Shown here one piece after another: positions 15,372-23,823 of a DNA stretch of 64,000 bases (positions are counted from its first letter, which is position 1; each line of letters opens with the position of its first letter). The notes below the pieces were generated by a model that had not been told where the DNA came from, ran no database searches, and saw only the letters and a list, made by a program, of their open reading frames with translations. The DNA lies in assembly GCA_963669315.1 (NCBI GenBank), contig OY770021.1, positions 248,001 through 312,000 of the forward strand. Direction: 5' to 3'. Position numbers and translations under genes: made by a program. The stretch comes from SZUA-547 sp963669315 (lineage in GTDB: Bacteria > Pseudomonadota > Alphaproteobacteria > Rhodobacterales > Rhodobacteraceae).

Positions 15372-15704
15372 CTAGCCTGAGGGCGGCGCGTAGGCGGAGG
15401 CGATGGCGTTGGCTTTCTCCATCGCATTCACGCCATCCTCCATGCTGATCAACGTAGAGGTCTTGATGTCGGAAAACGCCCCGCTTGCGCCAACGGCCAG
15501 AATGGCGGAGGCGGCGTCGATATCGGAAGGGAACGTCGCCAAAACCACGCCATCATAGTCGCCAAAGCAGAAATACATCTCGTCAACTGATCCACCCGCC
15601 GCGGCGAAGATCTTCTCAGCGGCGGCGCGCCGGTTTTGCGGGTTTTCGACCATCCCCTTTATCGAGGCGGTCGAATAGCTGAACAGGCTCATATGCGTGG
15701 ACAT
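15372..15704 (-). CDS. GYD-domain protein
   Basis: 110 residues. It has the ferredoxin-like GYD signature: SYSTASIKGMVENPQNR, then YFCFGDYDGVVLATFPSD. The ATG at 15704 has a strong GGGAGGG upstream; the frame stays open to 15788 but the extension is not conserved-looking. The function of the family is unknown. The gene is convergent with the ThiE-like gene, the two stops being 1 bp apart. Confidence 0.85.
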   Translation of the reverse strand: MSTHMSLFSYSTASIKGMVENPQNRRAAAEKIFAAAGGSVDEMYFCFGDYDGVVLATFPSDIDAASAILAVGASGAFSDIKTSTLISMEDGVNAMEKANAIASAYAPPSG

Positions 15705-15780
15705 TTTTCTTGGCCCTCCCTGACATTCTTTATTTTTCGGAAAGTCAGATATAGCACGGGATCGCCCCGACGCGGCGGCC

Positions 15781-16464
15781 TTAGCCATAGATTTGCCGCA
15801 TGTCGGGTTTTTCGGTGCAGTAGTAGTGCACCCAGATATAGGCGTGGCTGAAACCCGCCACGCAGAGCGCCGCGACCGACTGGAACAGAAAGGCCGGCGC
15901 CCACAGGATCAGGAACCCGAAAACGTACATCGCGTTGGGCGTCCAGGCGAATATGCCCTCGCGGACCAGAGGCAGGGCACGGTAGTAGGCGTCGAAATGA
16001 TCGGCGCCGAACGCCCGTTCAATGCCGAAATAGCGGTGAACGCAGAAGCCGAGATAGGCGCTCAATCCTACCAGGATCAGGCCAATGATTACGCCTGGCG
16101 CCGGATCGATGGGCAGCGTGCCACGATTAGCCCAACCAAGCGTGAAAGCCAGAACCGGGCGAAGCAGGATCAGGATCGCGAAGCCGATTTTGTAGGTACG
16201 GAAGGCGGCGCCCCCAAGCGCGGCTGACAGGCGTTGGCCGTGAAGCTCCAAACGCCAGCAGACCCAGACATAAACCTGATGCGCGAATGCGTTCGCTACG
16301 GCGAGACCCGCCCAGCAGGCGGCGCCTAAACCGAGGAAAGCACCCGACCGAAATCCGGGCAGCCATGTCGCCGCGCAGAGCGCTAGCAAGAGAACCGTCA
16401 GAGCAATGAAATGCGCGATCTGCCCCTCAAAAAAGGCCGCGCGCGTAGAGCCGGGTCGCGTCAC
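15781..16464 (-). CDS. Integral membrane protein, phospholipid/isoprenylcysteine methyltransferase-like
   Basis: 227 residues with about six predicted membrane helices. The C-terminal HYYCTEKPDMRQIYG resembles the E-x-D and YG motif of PEMT/ICMT-like membrane methyltransferases. It starts with GTG at 16464, whose GTGA overlaps the stop of the upstream acyltransferase, showing coupling to the ornithine-lipid operon. That position hints at a lipid-modifying step, but the cofactor-binding part is poorly conserved by eye and the role is open. Confidence 0.65.
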   Translation of the reverse strand: MTRPGSTRAAFFEGQIAHFIALTVLLLALCAATWLPGFRSGAFLGLGAACWAGLAVANAFAHQVYVWVCWRLELHGQRLSAALGGAAFRTYKIGFAILILLRPVLAFTLGWANRGTLPIDPAPGVIIGLILVGLSAYLGFCVHRYFGIERAFGADHFDAYYRALPLVREGIFAWTPNAMYVFGFLILWAPAFLFQSVAALCVAGFSHAYIWVHYYCTEKPDMRQIYG

Positions 16465-17324
16465 GGGCGCTTCGGCGCTGGTATCGGCGCGACCTCGCGT
16501 CCTTCCAGCACGGCGTGCAGCCCTTCGCGCACGGCGTTCCCGCAATGCTCGGCCATGTCCTTGCGGTTCGCGAAATCCCGCGCCCGAACCGGTTTGTGGA
16601 ATACGATCGTCGCCTGACCGCCCCATGACAGGCGCGCCATGTCCTTGATGTTGCCGCCAAATGGCATGTCGCCCCACCAGCCATAAAACTCGCTCGGCAG
16701 GTTCGAGCCCGGATTGGGCTGATAGACCACGCTGACCGGCTGCACCCGGTCGGCCTCGGCCAGCGCCTCATTGAAGAAAATCGCGAAAAGCGTTGATTTG
16801 AAGGGCAAAACACGAAGCCCGTCGGTCGAGGTCCCTTCGGGGAATATGCATAACAGATCGCCGCGCTTCAGACGGTCGATCAACTCCTGCTCCTGCTTTT
16901 TCGCGGCCGAGCGCTTGCGCTCGACGAACACCGTGTCGGTGATGCGGGCGACGAAGCCTGCGCCGGGCATGGCGGAAACCTCAGCCTTGGCGACGAAGTA
17001 GGTCGGCGCTGCGCCGCGCAGCACGGGGATGTCGATCCAGGTGATGTGGTTCGACATGATCGCGCCGCGGTCCTTCATCGGCCGCCCGACCGAGCGCACC
17101 CGCAGCCCCAGAAGGCGCGTGGCGGCCACGGCCCAGGCGCCTTGCACAGCCTCTCGCACGCTGCGAACGCCAAATGGGCGCTCGACGAGTTGAACGGCGA
17201 GGTACAGCAAAGCGGCGAGGCCCGTGACCGCGATCAGCAGCCAAAGCCGCAACGTGGCCACGACCCGCGTGAGGCCATTTGAATTCGGAAGAACTGGGGG
17301 GTCGGCCTCATTCCACGTGACCAT
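16461..17324 (-). CDS. olsA: Lyso-ornithine lipid O-acyltransferase (PlsC family)
   Basis: 287 residues. An N-terminal membrane helix (about 24-46) is followed by the PlsC acyltransferase domain with the catalytic HX4D (NHITWID, H93 and D98) and FPEGTSTDG at 161-169. OlsA adds the second acyl chain to lyso-ornithine lipid to make ornithine lipid, a phosphorus-free membrane lipid. The gene directly follows an OlsB-type gene (12 bp gap), the arrangement known in Rhodobacter, which distinguishes it from a general PlsC. The start is the ATG at 17324; a GTG follows immediately. Confidence 0.85.
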   Translation of the reverse strand: MVTWNEADPPVLPNSNGLTRVVATLRLWLLIAVTGLAALLYLAVQLVERPFGVRSVREAVQGAWAVAATRLLGLRVRSVGRPMKDRGAIMSNHITWIDIPVLRGAAPTYFVAKAEVSAMPGAGFVARITDTVFVERKRSAAKKQEQELIDRLKRGDLLCIFPEGTSTDGLRVLPFKSTLFAIFFNEALAEADRVQPVSVVYQPNPGSNLPSEFYGWWGDMPFGGNIKDMARLSWGGQATIVFHKPVRARDFANRKDMAEHCGNAVREGLHAVLEGREVAPIPAPKRP

Positions 17325-17336
17325 GGGATCAGCCCG

Positions 17337-18140
17337 TCAGCCTTGCGAGCCGCCCGATGAGGCGCCGCCCACTTTCTTGTAGAACTTGCGATACCTGTCC
17401 ACCATTCGGGTTGTATCCATCAACAGACAGACGTCGACCGTATTAAACTCATGATCGACAAATGCGCCGTCGCCAACGAAACCGCCCAAGCGGATATACG
17501 CCTTGATCAGCGCAGGGATCTGCCGCATCGCCTCTGCCTTGTCGACTTGATCCTCCGATAGAAGATTCATCGGCTCATAGGCGTTCTCAATTGCGCGCAC
17601 ACGCAGATCTTCAGGCGCTAAATGGTTGTAATAAAGGTACGAAAGCGGCTGAGCGAGCGGCTTCGGATCGGCGCCGTGAAAGCTGGCGGTGCCAAACAGA
17701 ATCCGCACGCCATGTTCCGCGACATACTGACCCAGCCCGGTCCAAAGCAGATGCATCCCCGCACCACCGCGATAGTCGGCGGCGACGCAGGACCGGCCCA
17801 GCTCCAGCGTTTCTTCGGGAAACTCGCGCATCTTGGTCAGGTCGTATTCCGATGCGCCGTAGAACCCGATTCCCTCTCGCGCAGTGGCGCCCCGCATCAG
17901 TCGATAGACGCCTGCGACATAGTCCAGCGGATCGTCCGGATCAGCTTCGTTGTCGATCAGCAGGAGATGCTCAAAATACGGATCGAAACGATCACGCTCC
18001 TGTCTCAACTTCGCGTCTTCGGGATCCGGGGCGGCGCCCATCTCCTCGACGAAAACGCGATACCGCAATCGTTGAGCAGCGGCGACGTCTTTGTCCGATT
18101 CTGCGAGTCTGACCGTGAATCGGCCCGCGTCGATGCGCAT
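17337..18140 (-). CDS. olsB: L-ornithine N-alpha-acyltransferase (OlsB)
   Basis: 267 residues of the OlsB branch of GNAT acyltransferases. FTVRLAESDKDVAAAQRLRYRVFVEEMGA is near the start, then a variable acidic stretch, VAGVYRLM, the ELGRSCV core and FGTASFHGADP in the second half. It transfers a 3-hydroxyacyl group from ACP to ornithine, the first step of ornithine lipid synthesis. It is the first gene of the olsB-olsA-methyltransferase-like operon. Its ATG at 18140 lies after an approximately 200-bp spacer that may hold the promoter. Confidence 0.9.
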   Translation of the reverse strand: MRIDAGRFTVRLAESDKDVAAAQRLRYRVFVEEMGAAPDPEDAKLRQERDRFDPYFEHLLLIDNEADPDDPLDYVAGVYRLMRGATAREGIGFYGASEYDLTKMREFPEETLELGRSCVAADYRGGAGMHLLWTGLGQYVAEHGVRILFGTASFHGADPKPLAQPLSYLYYNHLAPEDLRVRAIENAYEPMNLLSEDQVDKAEAMRQIPALIKAYIRLGGFVGDGAFVDHEFNTVDVCLLMDTTRMVDRYRKFYKKVGGASSGGSQG

Positions 18141-18339
18141 TCGGCCGCGCCTCCCAAGAACTTGGCGGCGAGGGGCAACCCTCGACCCGCATGCTTCGCG
18201 ACATTAGGAGACCGGCCGTGCCGACGCAACAATCTCAGCCGTCGCACAGAGCCACCACATCATGAACGCCGCGTCGCCCCATTATTAAGGGAATATTTAC
18301 CAACTGGGCGGCAGCGTCTGCGAATGATTGGAAAGGAGG

Positions 18340-18519
18340 TCAGAAATGGTCCAGCGATTCGAGCTTCAGGGTCACCACAGCGCCATCGATGACGACCTTT
18401 CCGGCATGTTCGAAGTTCACCGTTATGCGGTCGCCAATGATCGACTGCACCTGTCCCAGCCCCCAATCGGGCTGGCCGGGATGGCGCACCAAAGCGCCGA
18501 TTTCCAATAGATCGTTCAC
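18340..18519 (-). CDS. DUF3553 small protein
   Basis: 59 residues: LEIGALVRHPGQPDWGLGQVQSI at the start and ITVNFEHAGKVVIDG in the middle, a KOW/SH3-like small beta protein of the DUF3553 type. I start it at the GTG at 18519 because the homology begins there; the frame stays open further upstream, inside the divergent chpT gene. It sits head-to-head with chpT with only 42 bp between, so the two promoters must overlap. Function unknown. Confidence 0.75.
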   Translation of the reverse strand: MNDLLEIGALVRHPGQPDWGLGQVQSIIGDRITVNFEHAGKVVIDGAVVTLKLESLDHF

Positions 18520-18561
18520 GTCGGCGCAGCCGCGCCGCAGGAAACGGAATAGAGGCGCCTG

Positions 18562-19245
18562 ATGGAAGACATGGACCTGGTTTCTCTCTTTTGCTCTCGC
18601 ATCTGCCATGACTTGATAAGCCCGGTGGGCGCCGTCGGCAACGGTCTGGAGCTGATCGCGGAAGACGACCCCGCGCTTGCGCAGCGGCCCGAGTTCAGAC
18701 TGGCGGCGCAAAGCGCGACGCGCGCGGCCAACACCATCGCATTTTTCCGGCTGGCGTTCGGCGGCGCGGCTGGTGGCCCGGTAAAGATGGAGTTCCTGTC
18801 GGAGGTCGCCGCCAGCCATCTGGCGTCCGAGCGGCTGGCCGTCCAGGGTCCGGAAGGGCGCGGACGGCTATCGCGCAATATGGCGCGATTGGAGCTGATG
18901 CTGGCGCTGACCGGCGCCACCGTATTGCCTCGCGGCGGAACACTGACTCTGGCCGCAAAGCCGGGATCCGAGGATCCGACGCCGGACGGGCTGGAACAGG
19001 TCAGCGTATTGGTGGAGGGACCCGTTCTGAGGCTGGGCGAATCCGCCAGAACGGCGATTGACGAATTGCAGCCGCCGGTTCCGACGCAGCCGCGCGACGC
19101 CCATCTGGTGGCGCTGACCCAGCTTGCGCGGAGCACCGGCGCGCTGTTGCGGATTGAAGCAACCGACTCGGAGTTGCGCCTTTCGGCCACTGCGCCGCGC
19201 CTCGCCGGCCAGACCAAGGCGCCGTCGCTGGCGGTCGTGGTGTGA
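18562..19245 (+). CDS. chpT: Histidine phosphotransferase ChpT
   Basis: 227 residues. The dimerisation and phosphotransfer helix reads SRICHDLISPVGAVGNGLEL with phospho-acceptor H16. The C-terminal half is a degenerate ATPase-like fold, as in ChpT. The protein relays phosphate from the hybrid kinase CckA to CtrA and CpdR, controlling cell cycle, motility or gene-transfer-agent production in Alphaproteobacteria. Its length and the H-D pair fit the family. The start at the ATG at 18562 is followed by a second Met at codon 4. Confidence 0.9.
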   Translation: MEDMDLVSLFCSRICHDLISPVGAVGNGLELIAEDDPALAQRPEFRLAAQSATRAANTIAFFRLAFGGAAGGPVKMEFLSEVAASHLASERLAVQGPEGRGRLSRNMARLELMLALTGATVLPRGGTLTLAAKPGSEDPTPDGLEQVSVLVEGPVLRLGESARTAIDELQPPVPTQPRDAHLVALTQLARSTGALLRIEATDSELRLSATAPRLAGQTKAPSLAVVV

Positions 19246-19248
19246 CGG

Positions 19249-19779
19249 TCAGGCCGGCGCCAGCCCGGCTTTGAACCGTCGGGCGTTGGCCTGATACGTC
19301 TCGGCAGAGCGGGTCAGCCCGGCGATCGCTTCGCCGGTCAGCGGGCGGATCACCTTGGCCGGAGAGCCTACTATCAAAGAGCCCTCGGGAAACTCCTTCC
19401 CCTCTGTGACCAGCGCGTTGGCGCCGATCAGGCAATTCTTGCCAATCTTGGCGTTGTTCAGCACCGTCGCGCCCATCCCGACCAGAACGTTGTCGCCCAA
19501 CTCGCAGCCGTGGATGATGGCGGCATGGCCGATGGTGCAGTTGCCGCCGATGATCGTCGGGCAGCCGGGGTCGGTATGCACGATGGTCCCATCCTGAATG
19601 TTTGTGCCGTCGCCCACCTCGATCAACTCTCCGTCGCCGCGCAGCACCGTGTTGAACCAGATTCCGACGCCGGAGCCGATCACGACCCGGCCGATCACCC
19701 GCGCGCCGGGCGCGATGAAATAATCGCCATCGTCCGGCAGGGTGGGCGCGATCCCGTCGAGGCTATAAATCTCGGTCAT
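19249..19779 (-). CDS. Gamma-carbonic-anhydrase-family hexapeptide protein
   Basis: 176 residues of a left-handed beta-helix with repeated [IV]G-x4 hexapeptides. The histidines in IVHTD, GHAAIIHGC match the three zinc ligands of gamma carbonic anhydrases, so the metal site looks complete. Its ATG overlaps the gmk stop by 4 bp, and it is the last gene of the yicC-gmk unit. Many such proteins are assigned only to the family, and enzyme activity is not assured. Confidence 0.88.
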   Translation of the reverse strand: MTEIYSLDGIAPTLPDDGDYFIAPGARVIGRVVIGSGVGIWFNTVLRGDGELIEVGDGTNIQDGTIVHTDPGCPTIIGGNCTIGHAAIIHGCELGDNVLVGMGATVLNNAKIGKNCLIGANALVTEGKEFPEGSLIVGSPAKVIRPLTGEAIAGLTRSAETYQANARRFKAGLAPA

Positions 19780-20438
19780 TCGAACTTCTCCTCATACTCC
19801 CGGTCGAGTTCGGCGACAAAGCCGCCCAGCCCGATCTGGCGGGCGCGGCGCAGCCGCTCGGCGCGCACGATCGTCTCGATCCGCGACTGGCATCTCTCGA
19901 GATCGTCATTGATCAGGATGTAGTCGTATTCGCGCCAATGACTGTATTCCGCCTGACTTTTGGCCATGCGATCCGCCACGATCTCGGCGCTGTCCTGCCC
20001 GCGAGCGTTCAAACGCCGCTCCAACTCTTGGATTGACGGCGGGAGCAGGAAAACGGTGACCAGATCCGCGCCCAAGGCTGAATCGCGCAGCAGCGAGGCG
20101 CCTTGCCAGTCCACATCGAACAGGATGTCGCGCTCACGAGACAGCCAATCCTCGACCGGCGCGCGCGGCGTACCGTAGAGATTGCCGAAGACCTCCGCAT
20201 GCTCCAGCATCTCACCAGCATCCACCATCTCCTCAAAGCGCTGCCGAGAGACGAAAAAGTAGTGCTCACCGTCCACCTCGCCCGGCCGCGGCGCGCGGGT
20301 CGTGGCGGAAACCGACAGGCGGAAATTCTCGTCTGTCTCCAACAACCGCCGCGACAACGTGGACTTCCCCGCGCCCGAGGGCGATGAGAGCACGAACAGC
20401 AGCCCGCGGCGGTGGATTTCCTTGATGTTCGAGTTCAT
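19776..20438 (-). CDS. gmk: Guanylate kinase
   Basis: 220 residues. P-loop SSPSGAGKSTL near the N-terminus, then the GMP-binding region (RAPRPGEVDGEHYFFVSRQRFEEM) and FDVDWQGASLL. It phosphorylates GMP to GDP in purine nucleotide synthesis. It lies 10 bp downstream of yicC, a conserved pairing. The ATG at 20438 is 8 codons before the first conserved strand. Confidence 0.95.
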   Translation of the reverse strand: MNSNIKEIHRRGLLFVLSSPSGAGKSTLSRRLLETDENFRLSVSATTRAPRPGEVDGEHYFFVSRQRFEEMVDAGEMLEHAEVFGNLYGTPRAPVEDWLSRERDILFDVDWQGASLLRDSALGADLVTVFLLPPSIQELERRLNARGQDSAEIVADRMAKSQAEYSHWREYDYILINDDLERCQSRIETIVRAERLRRARQIGLGGFVAELDREYEEKFE

Positions 20439-20448
20439 CCGTTGCGCC

Positions 20449-21351
20449 CTACTCCACGTTCTGCACTTGCTCGCGCATCTGGTCGATCACGACCTTCAAC
20501 GCCAGGCCGATACGGGTCAATTCCTCCGAAAGCGATTTGGAGCAGAGCGTATTGGCCTCTCTGTTGAACTCCTGGCACAGAAAATCGAGTTTTCGGCCCA
20601 CCGGCGGAGGCTCCTGCAGCAGGGATCGCGCGCTGGCGACATGCGCGACGAGACGGTCGATCTCCTCCCGCACGTCATTCTTGACCGCCAGCAGCGCAAG
20701 CTCCTGCGCCAGACGCTCCTCCGGCGTTTCGACCCCGGCGGCCAGAAGCGCGGCGACCTTCTCTTTCAGCCGCGCGGCGGCGGAGTCGGCGCGGGCCTCG
20801 GCGGACGCTGCAGCTTGCGTCACCAGCGTCTCGATCTCGACCACCTGTCCCGATATGACCTTGGTCAACGCCTTGCCCTCGGCCGTGCGGGCGGCGGCGA
20901 GTTCATCCGCGGCCTGCTCCAGACTCTTCATGGTCGCCGTATCCAACGCAGCCTGCTCTTCAGCGTCCGGCTCGGCGGCGCCCGGAACCATGACGCCGCG
21001 AATTTGCATCAATCCGTCGATGGAGATGGGCGCGGTCGCAAACCCCGCCTCCTCCGCCGCCTGACGGACATCTCCGGCCGCCTTCAGCGCAGCCGCCAAC
21101 CCGTTCGCGTCGAGCCGAAGCGTTTCGGCGTCCTGCCCCTTGAGCAATTGCAGGTTCGCGGTCACCGCGCCGCGCTTGAACCGCGCCTTCAACGCGGCGC
21201 GCAATTTAGGCTCAAGCCCTTCGCGCCCCGGCGGCAGGCGGAGTCGAATATCAAGCCCTTTCGAGTTTACGCAGCGCAGTTCCCACCGCCAGGACAGTTC
21301 GCGAGCCGAACCGTCGGCGCCGCCGAACCCGGTCATGCTGTTCAATGTCAT
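20449..21351 (-). CDS. yicC: YicC family endoribonuclease
   Basis: 300 residues. It opens with the family signature NSMTGFGGADG and the paired WELRCVNSKGLDIRLRLP. The C-terminus has KLDFLCQEFNREANTLCSKS, also a hallmark. YicC proteins are reported RNases that act on small RNAs. It is the first gene of the yicC-gmk-carbonic anhydrase unit, followed by gmk at 10 bp. Confidence 0.93.
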   Translation of the reverse strand: MTLNSMTGFGGADGSARELSWRWELRCVNSKGLDIRLRLPPGREGLEPKLRAALKARFKRGAVTANLQLLKGQDAETLRLDANGLAAALKAAGDVRQAAEEAGFATAPISIDGLMQIRGVMVPGAAEPDAEEQAALDTATMKSLEQAADELAAARTAEGKALTKVISGQVVEIETLVTQAAASAEARADSAAARLKEKVAALLAAGVETPEERLAQELALLAVKNDVREEIDRLVAHVASARSLLQEPPPVGRKLDFLCQEFNREANTLCSKSLSEELTRIGLALKVVIDQMREQVQNVE

Positions 21352-21566
21352 GGAGGAATCCTCTGGAGTTTCACGCTGGCCGATCCGCCTGTTGTAGCGG
21401 CGCGCGCGGGCGGCGCCAATCGCGAGAAGCGGTCGCGAATTCGCTTCCGACCGGGGATTTCGGCACGGCGCTTGCGACGACAGTCAGATGAACAGCCACT
21501 CGACACGCTTCGCATCCGAAAATGCGCCAAATCGGGACTGAGTGTCGAAAAATGGGAGGACAGACA

Positions 21567-22328
21567 GTGCTGGATCGATACAATTTTAAATGCTTTCGTC
21601 CGACAGCGAAGCTCAATGTCGCCGAATCAAGGCCGGTGGAGACCATGCGTCACAAAACGACCAAAGCGCTTTTCGACTATTGGGATCAGCTGCGGGCCAA
21701 CCGACTGGCGCCTGCGCGTACGGATGTTGAGCCGGCGGATATCGCCGCGCTTTTGCCCCACACCTTTGTTCTCGAGCAGACCGCCAGGAACGACGCCCGG
21801 TTTCGACTGGCGGGAGAGGCCGTCAGCGACCTGATCGGCATGGAACTCACTGGAATGGGCGTGGCGGCGATCTGGGACGACGCGTCTCGGCCGCGGATTT
21901 CGCAACTGGTCGAAGGGGTGATTTCGGCGCCCGCGACGGCGGTTGTGATGGGAGGCAAGCAGTCAAACGGGGATATCCAGGGCGTGAAGGCCGAGTTTTG
22001 TTTCCTGCCGCTCAGGACCGAGGGCGGGCCGGTAAACCGGATAATCGGAACCGCTGTCGCGCTGGAAGGCGATGCGGTTTGGCGCGGGGGAGATCCGCGC
22101 CGGCTTCACCTTTCCGGCATGCGCCTTTCCGCGATCCATTCCGAGATTGAAGAAACGGCTGGTCCCTCTGTCTACGCCCAGCCTTCCGAAATCGAGTACC
22201 CCTCGGCGGCCGAGTCCGCTGCGCCTTTCGAACTGAAATCCATTGACGGAGAGCTCGCGAACGAAGTGTGCGCAACAACACCGGAGCGCAAGCGCCCCCA
22301 TCTGCGCGTGGTCAGCGACGACGAATAG
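21567..22328 (+). CDS. PAS-domain protein (PAS_5/DUF1457 type)
   Basis: 253 residues. RHKTTKALFDYWDQLRANRLAPARTDVEP and ALLPHTFVLEQTARNDARFRLAG match the alphaproteobacterial PAS_5 family. The remainder is low-complexity and variable. I start at the GTG at 21567, which has GGGAGGA 6 bp before it (21554..21560); the frame is open to 21522. The protein lacks an output domain, so it probably acts as a stand-alone sensor or adaptor. The ligand is unknown. Confidence 0.8.
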   Translation: MLDRYNFKCFRPTAKLNVAESRPVETMRHKTTKALFDYWDQLRANRLAPARTDVEPADIAALLPHTFVLEQTARNDARFRLAGEAVSDLIGMELTGMGVAAIWDDASRPRISQLVEGVISAPATAVVMGGKQSNGDIQGVKAEFCFLPLRTEGGPVNRIIGTAVALEGDAVWRGGDPRRLHLSGMRLSAIHSEIEETAGPSVYAQPSEIEYPSAAESAAPFELKSIDGELANEVCATTPERKRPHLRVVSDDE

Positions 22329-22334
22329 CGGGGG

Positions 22335-23000
22335 TCAGCGCGGCGCTGCGGCGAGCGCAGCCGCCAGGTCGCCGTAGCCTGTGAACCGCCGCTCGAAATT
22401 CAGGCCCAGCTTTTCGGCCCCTTCCCGCGCCTTGCGGGTCAATTCGGAATCGTCGGTCTGCGCCAGATAGACGACCCGGTCATAGTGGCGAAAATAGTCG
22501 TCGCGAAGCTCCGGGTGGCGATCCAGCCGCATGCCGCGCCAGATGAGCGTGTCGAACTGGCGGGCCAGAAAATCTGTCAGATAAAAGGCGCCGATCTCCT
22601 CGCCAGAACGCGCGGCGAACGCGTCGAGCCCGTCATAAAAGGCGTAGCAATGCGGGCCTGCGACACGCTCCACGCCTTCTTCCGCGCAAACCTTGTCCAA
22701 CAGGCCTCCCGTTCCGCAATCGGCATAGACGACGAAGATGAACGCGTAGCCTTGCGCTCGGCCGGCCCGCACCTTGGCCCGAACCGCTTCGGGGATCAGC
22801 TGAGGGCGGTTGTGGAGCTTCGCGGGCAGGCAGATCAGGTCCATCCCGCCCCAGCCGTTGACCGCTTTTAGCGCCAGGATTTCCCGCGCCAGAGCGCCGC
22901 AGCCTATCAACAGAATCCGCCCCGCGGCCGCGCCGCGCGCCAGCGTCGCCCCTTCCTCGGTCAGGGCGTCGTCATCCAATGCTGGCAATTCAGCGGGCAT
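22335..23000 (-). CDS. DUF1638 family protein
   Basis: 221 residues. RILLIGCGALAREILALKAVNGW and the pattern LPAKLHNRPQLIPEAVRAK, then FVVYADCGTGG and VAGPHCYAFYDG, are DUF1638 hallmarks. Conserved cysteines (CGAL, DCGTGG, PHCY) suggest metal or cofactor binding. It lies 24 bp after a corrinoid protein gene and is read in the same direction, so a role with the cobalamin methyltransferase system is likely. Its biochemical function is unknown to me. Confidence 0.85.
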   Translation of the reverse strand: MPAELPALDDDALTEEGATLARGAAAGRILLIGCGALAREILALKAVNGWGGMDLICLPAKLHNRPQLIPEAVRAKVRAGRAQGYAFIFVVYADCGTGGLLDKVCAEEGVERVAGPHCYAFYDGLDAFAARSGEEIGAFYLTDFLARQFDTLIWRGMRLDRHPELRDDYFRHYDRVVYLAQTDDSELTRKAREGAEKLGLNFERRFTGYGDLAAALAAAPR

Positions 23001-23024
23001 CTGCGCCCTCCGGCGGTGGCGCGC

Positions 23025-23723
23025 TCAACCGGCCTGGTTGTGCCTGCGGGCCATCAGTTCTTTTGCGATCTCCACCGCTACGGCGGCGTCGCGGCAATAG
23101 GCGTCGGCGCCGATCGCCTTGCCGAACTCCTCATTCAGCGGCGCGCCGCCGACAAGCACGACATAGTCGTCGCGGATGCCCTGCTCCTTCATCGTGTCGA
23201 TCACGACCTTCATATAGGGCATTGTGGTGGTCAGCAGAGCGGACATGCCAAGAATTTCGGCATCCTCTTCCTTCAACGTGTCGAGATACGCTTCGACCGG
23301 GTTGTTGATGCCGATATTGCGCACCTCGAAGCCGGCGCCCTCCATCATCATCGTCACCAGATTCTGGCCGATGTCGTGGATGTCGCCCTTCACCGTGCCG
23401 ATCACCATCTTGCCGAGGCGCGGCGCGCCGGTTTCGACCAACAACGGCTTTAAGATCGCCATGCCCGACTTCATCGCATTGGCGGCCAGCAGCACTTCGG
23501 GTACGAACAGGATGCCATCGCGAAAATCGTCGCCGACGATCTTCATACCGGCGACCAGCGACTTGGTCAGCACGTCATAGGGCGCCCAGCCCCGCTCCAG
23601 CAGAATTTCAACGCTTTCCACGATCTCGTCTTTGAGACCGTCATAAAGGTCGTCCATCATCTGCTCGACGAGTTCGTCGTCGTCCAGTTCTCTCAGGTCG
23701 AGATCGTCGTCTTCCTCGGCCAT
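23025..23723 (-). CDS. Corrinoid (cobalamin-binding) methyltransferase protein, split-MetH-like
   Basis: 232 residues. An acidic N-terminus (about 1-20) precedes the four-helix cap domain and a B12-binding Rossmann domain with the His-on motif GDIHDIGQN (H116 ligates cobalt) and the later GMSALLTTTM and LVGGAPLNEEF. It would carry methylcobalamin to a homocysteine methyltransferase. The homocysteine-binding partner gene is directly upstream (100 bp away) and DUF1638 downstream. Together they look like the split methionine synthase of Rhodobacterales, in which the MetH domains are separate proteins. A methylamine-type corrinoid protein is the alternative. Confidence 0.85.
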   Translation of the reverse strand: MAEEDDDLDLRELDDDELVEQMMDDLYDGLKDEIVESVEILLERGWAPYDVLTKSLVAGMKIVGDDFRDGILFVPEVLLAANAMKSGMAILKPLLVETGAPRLGKMVIGTVKGDIHDIGQNLVTMMMEGAGFEVRNIGINNPVEAYLDTLKEEDAEILGMSALLTTTMPYMKVVIDTMKEQGIRDDYVVLVGGAPLNEEFGKAIGADAYCRDAAVAVEIAKELMARRHNQAG

Positions 23724-23823
23724 CTCAGATCACTTCAATGAGGCGCACGCGGCGCAGGGCGCGACACCGATACAGTTCGCATCGCTAAGAATCAATCGGG
23801 CGAAGCGCCCTCCGGGAGGGAAG

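Noticed and set aside
20302..21834. Long rightward open frame (about 510 codons) opposite yicC
   Set aside because: It overlaps gmk and yicC antisense throughout and its translation is low-complexity arginine/leucine-rich, typical of a shadow.
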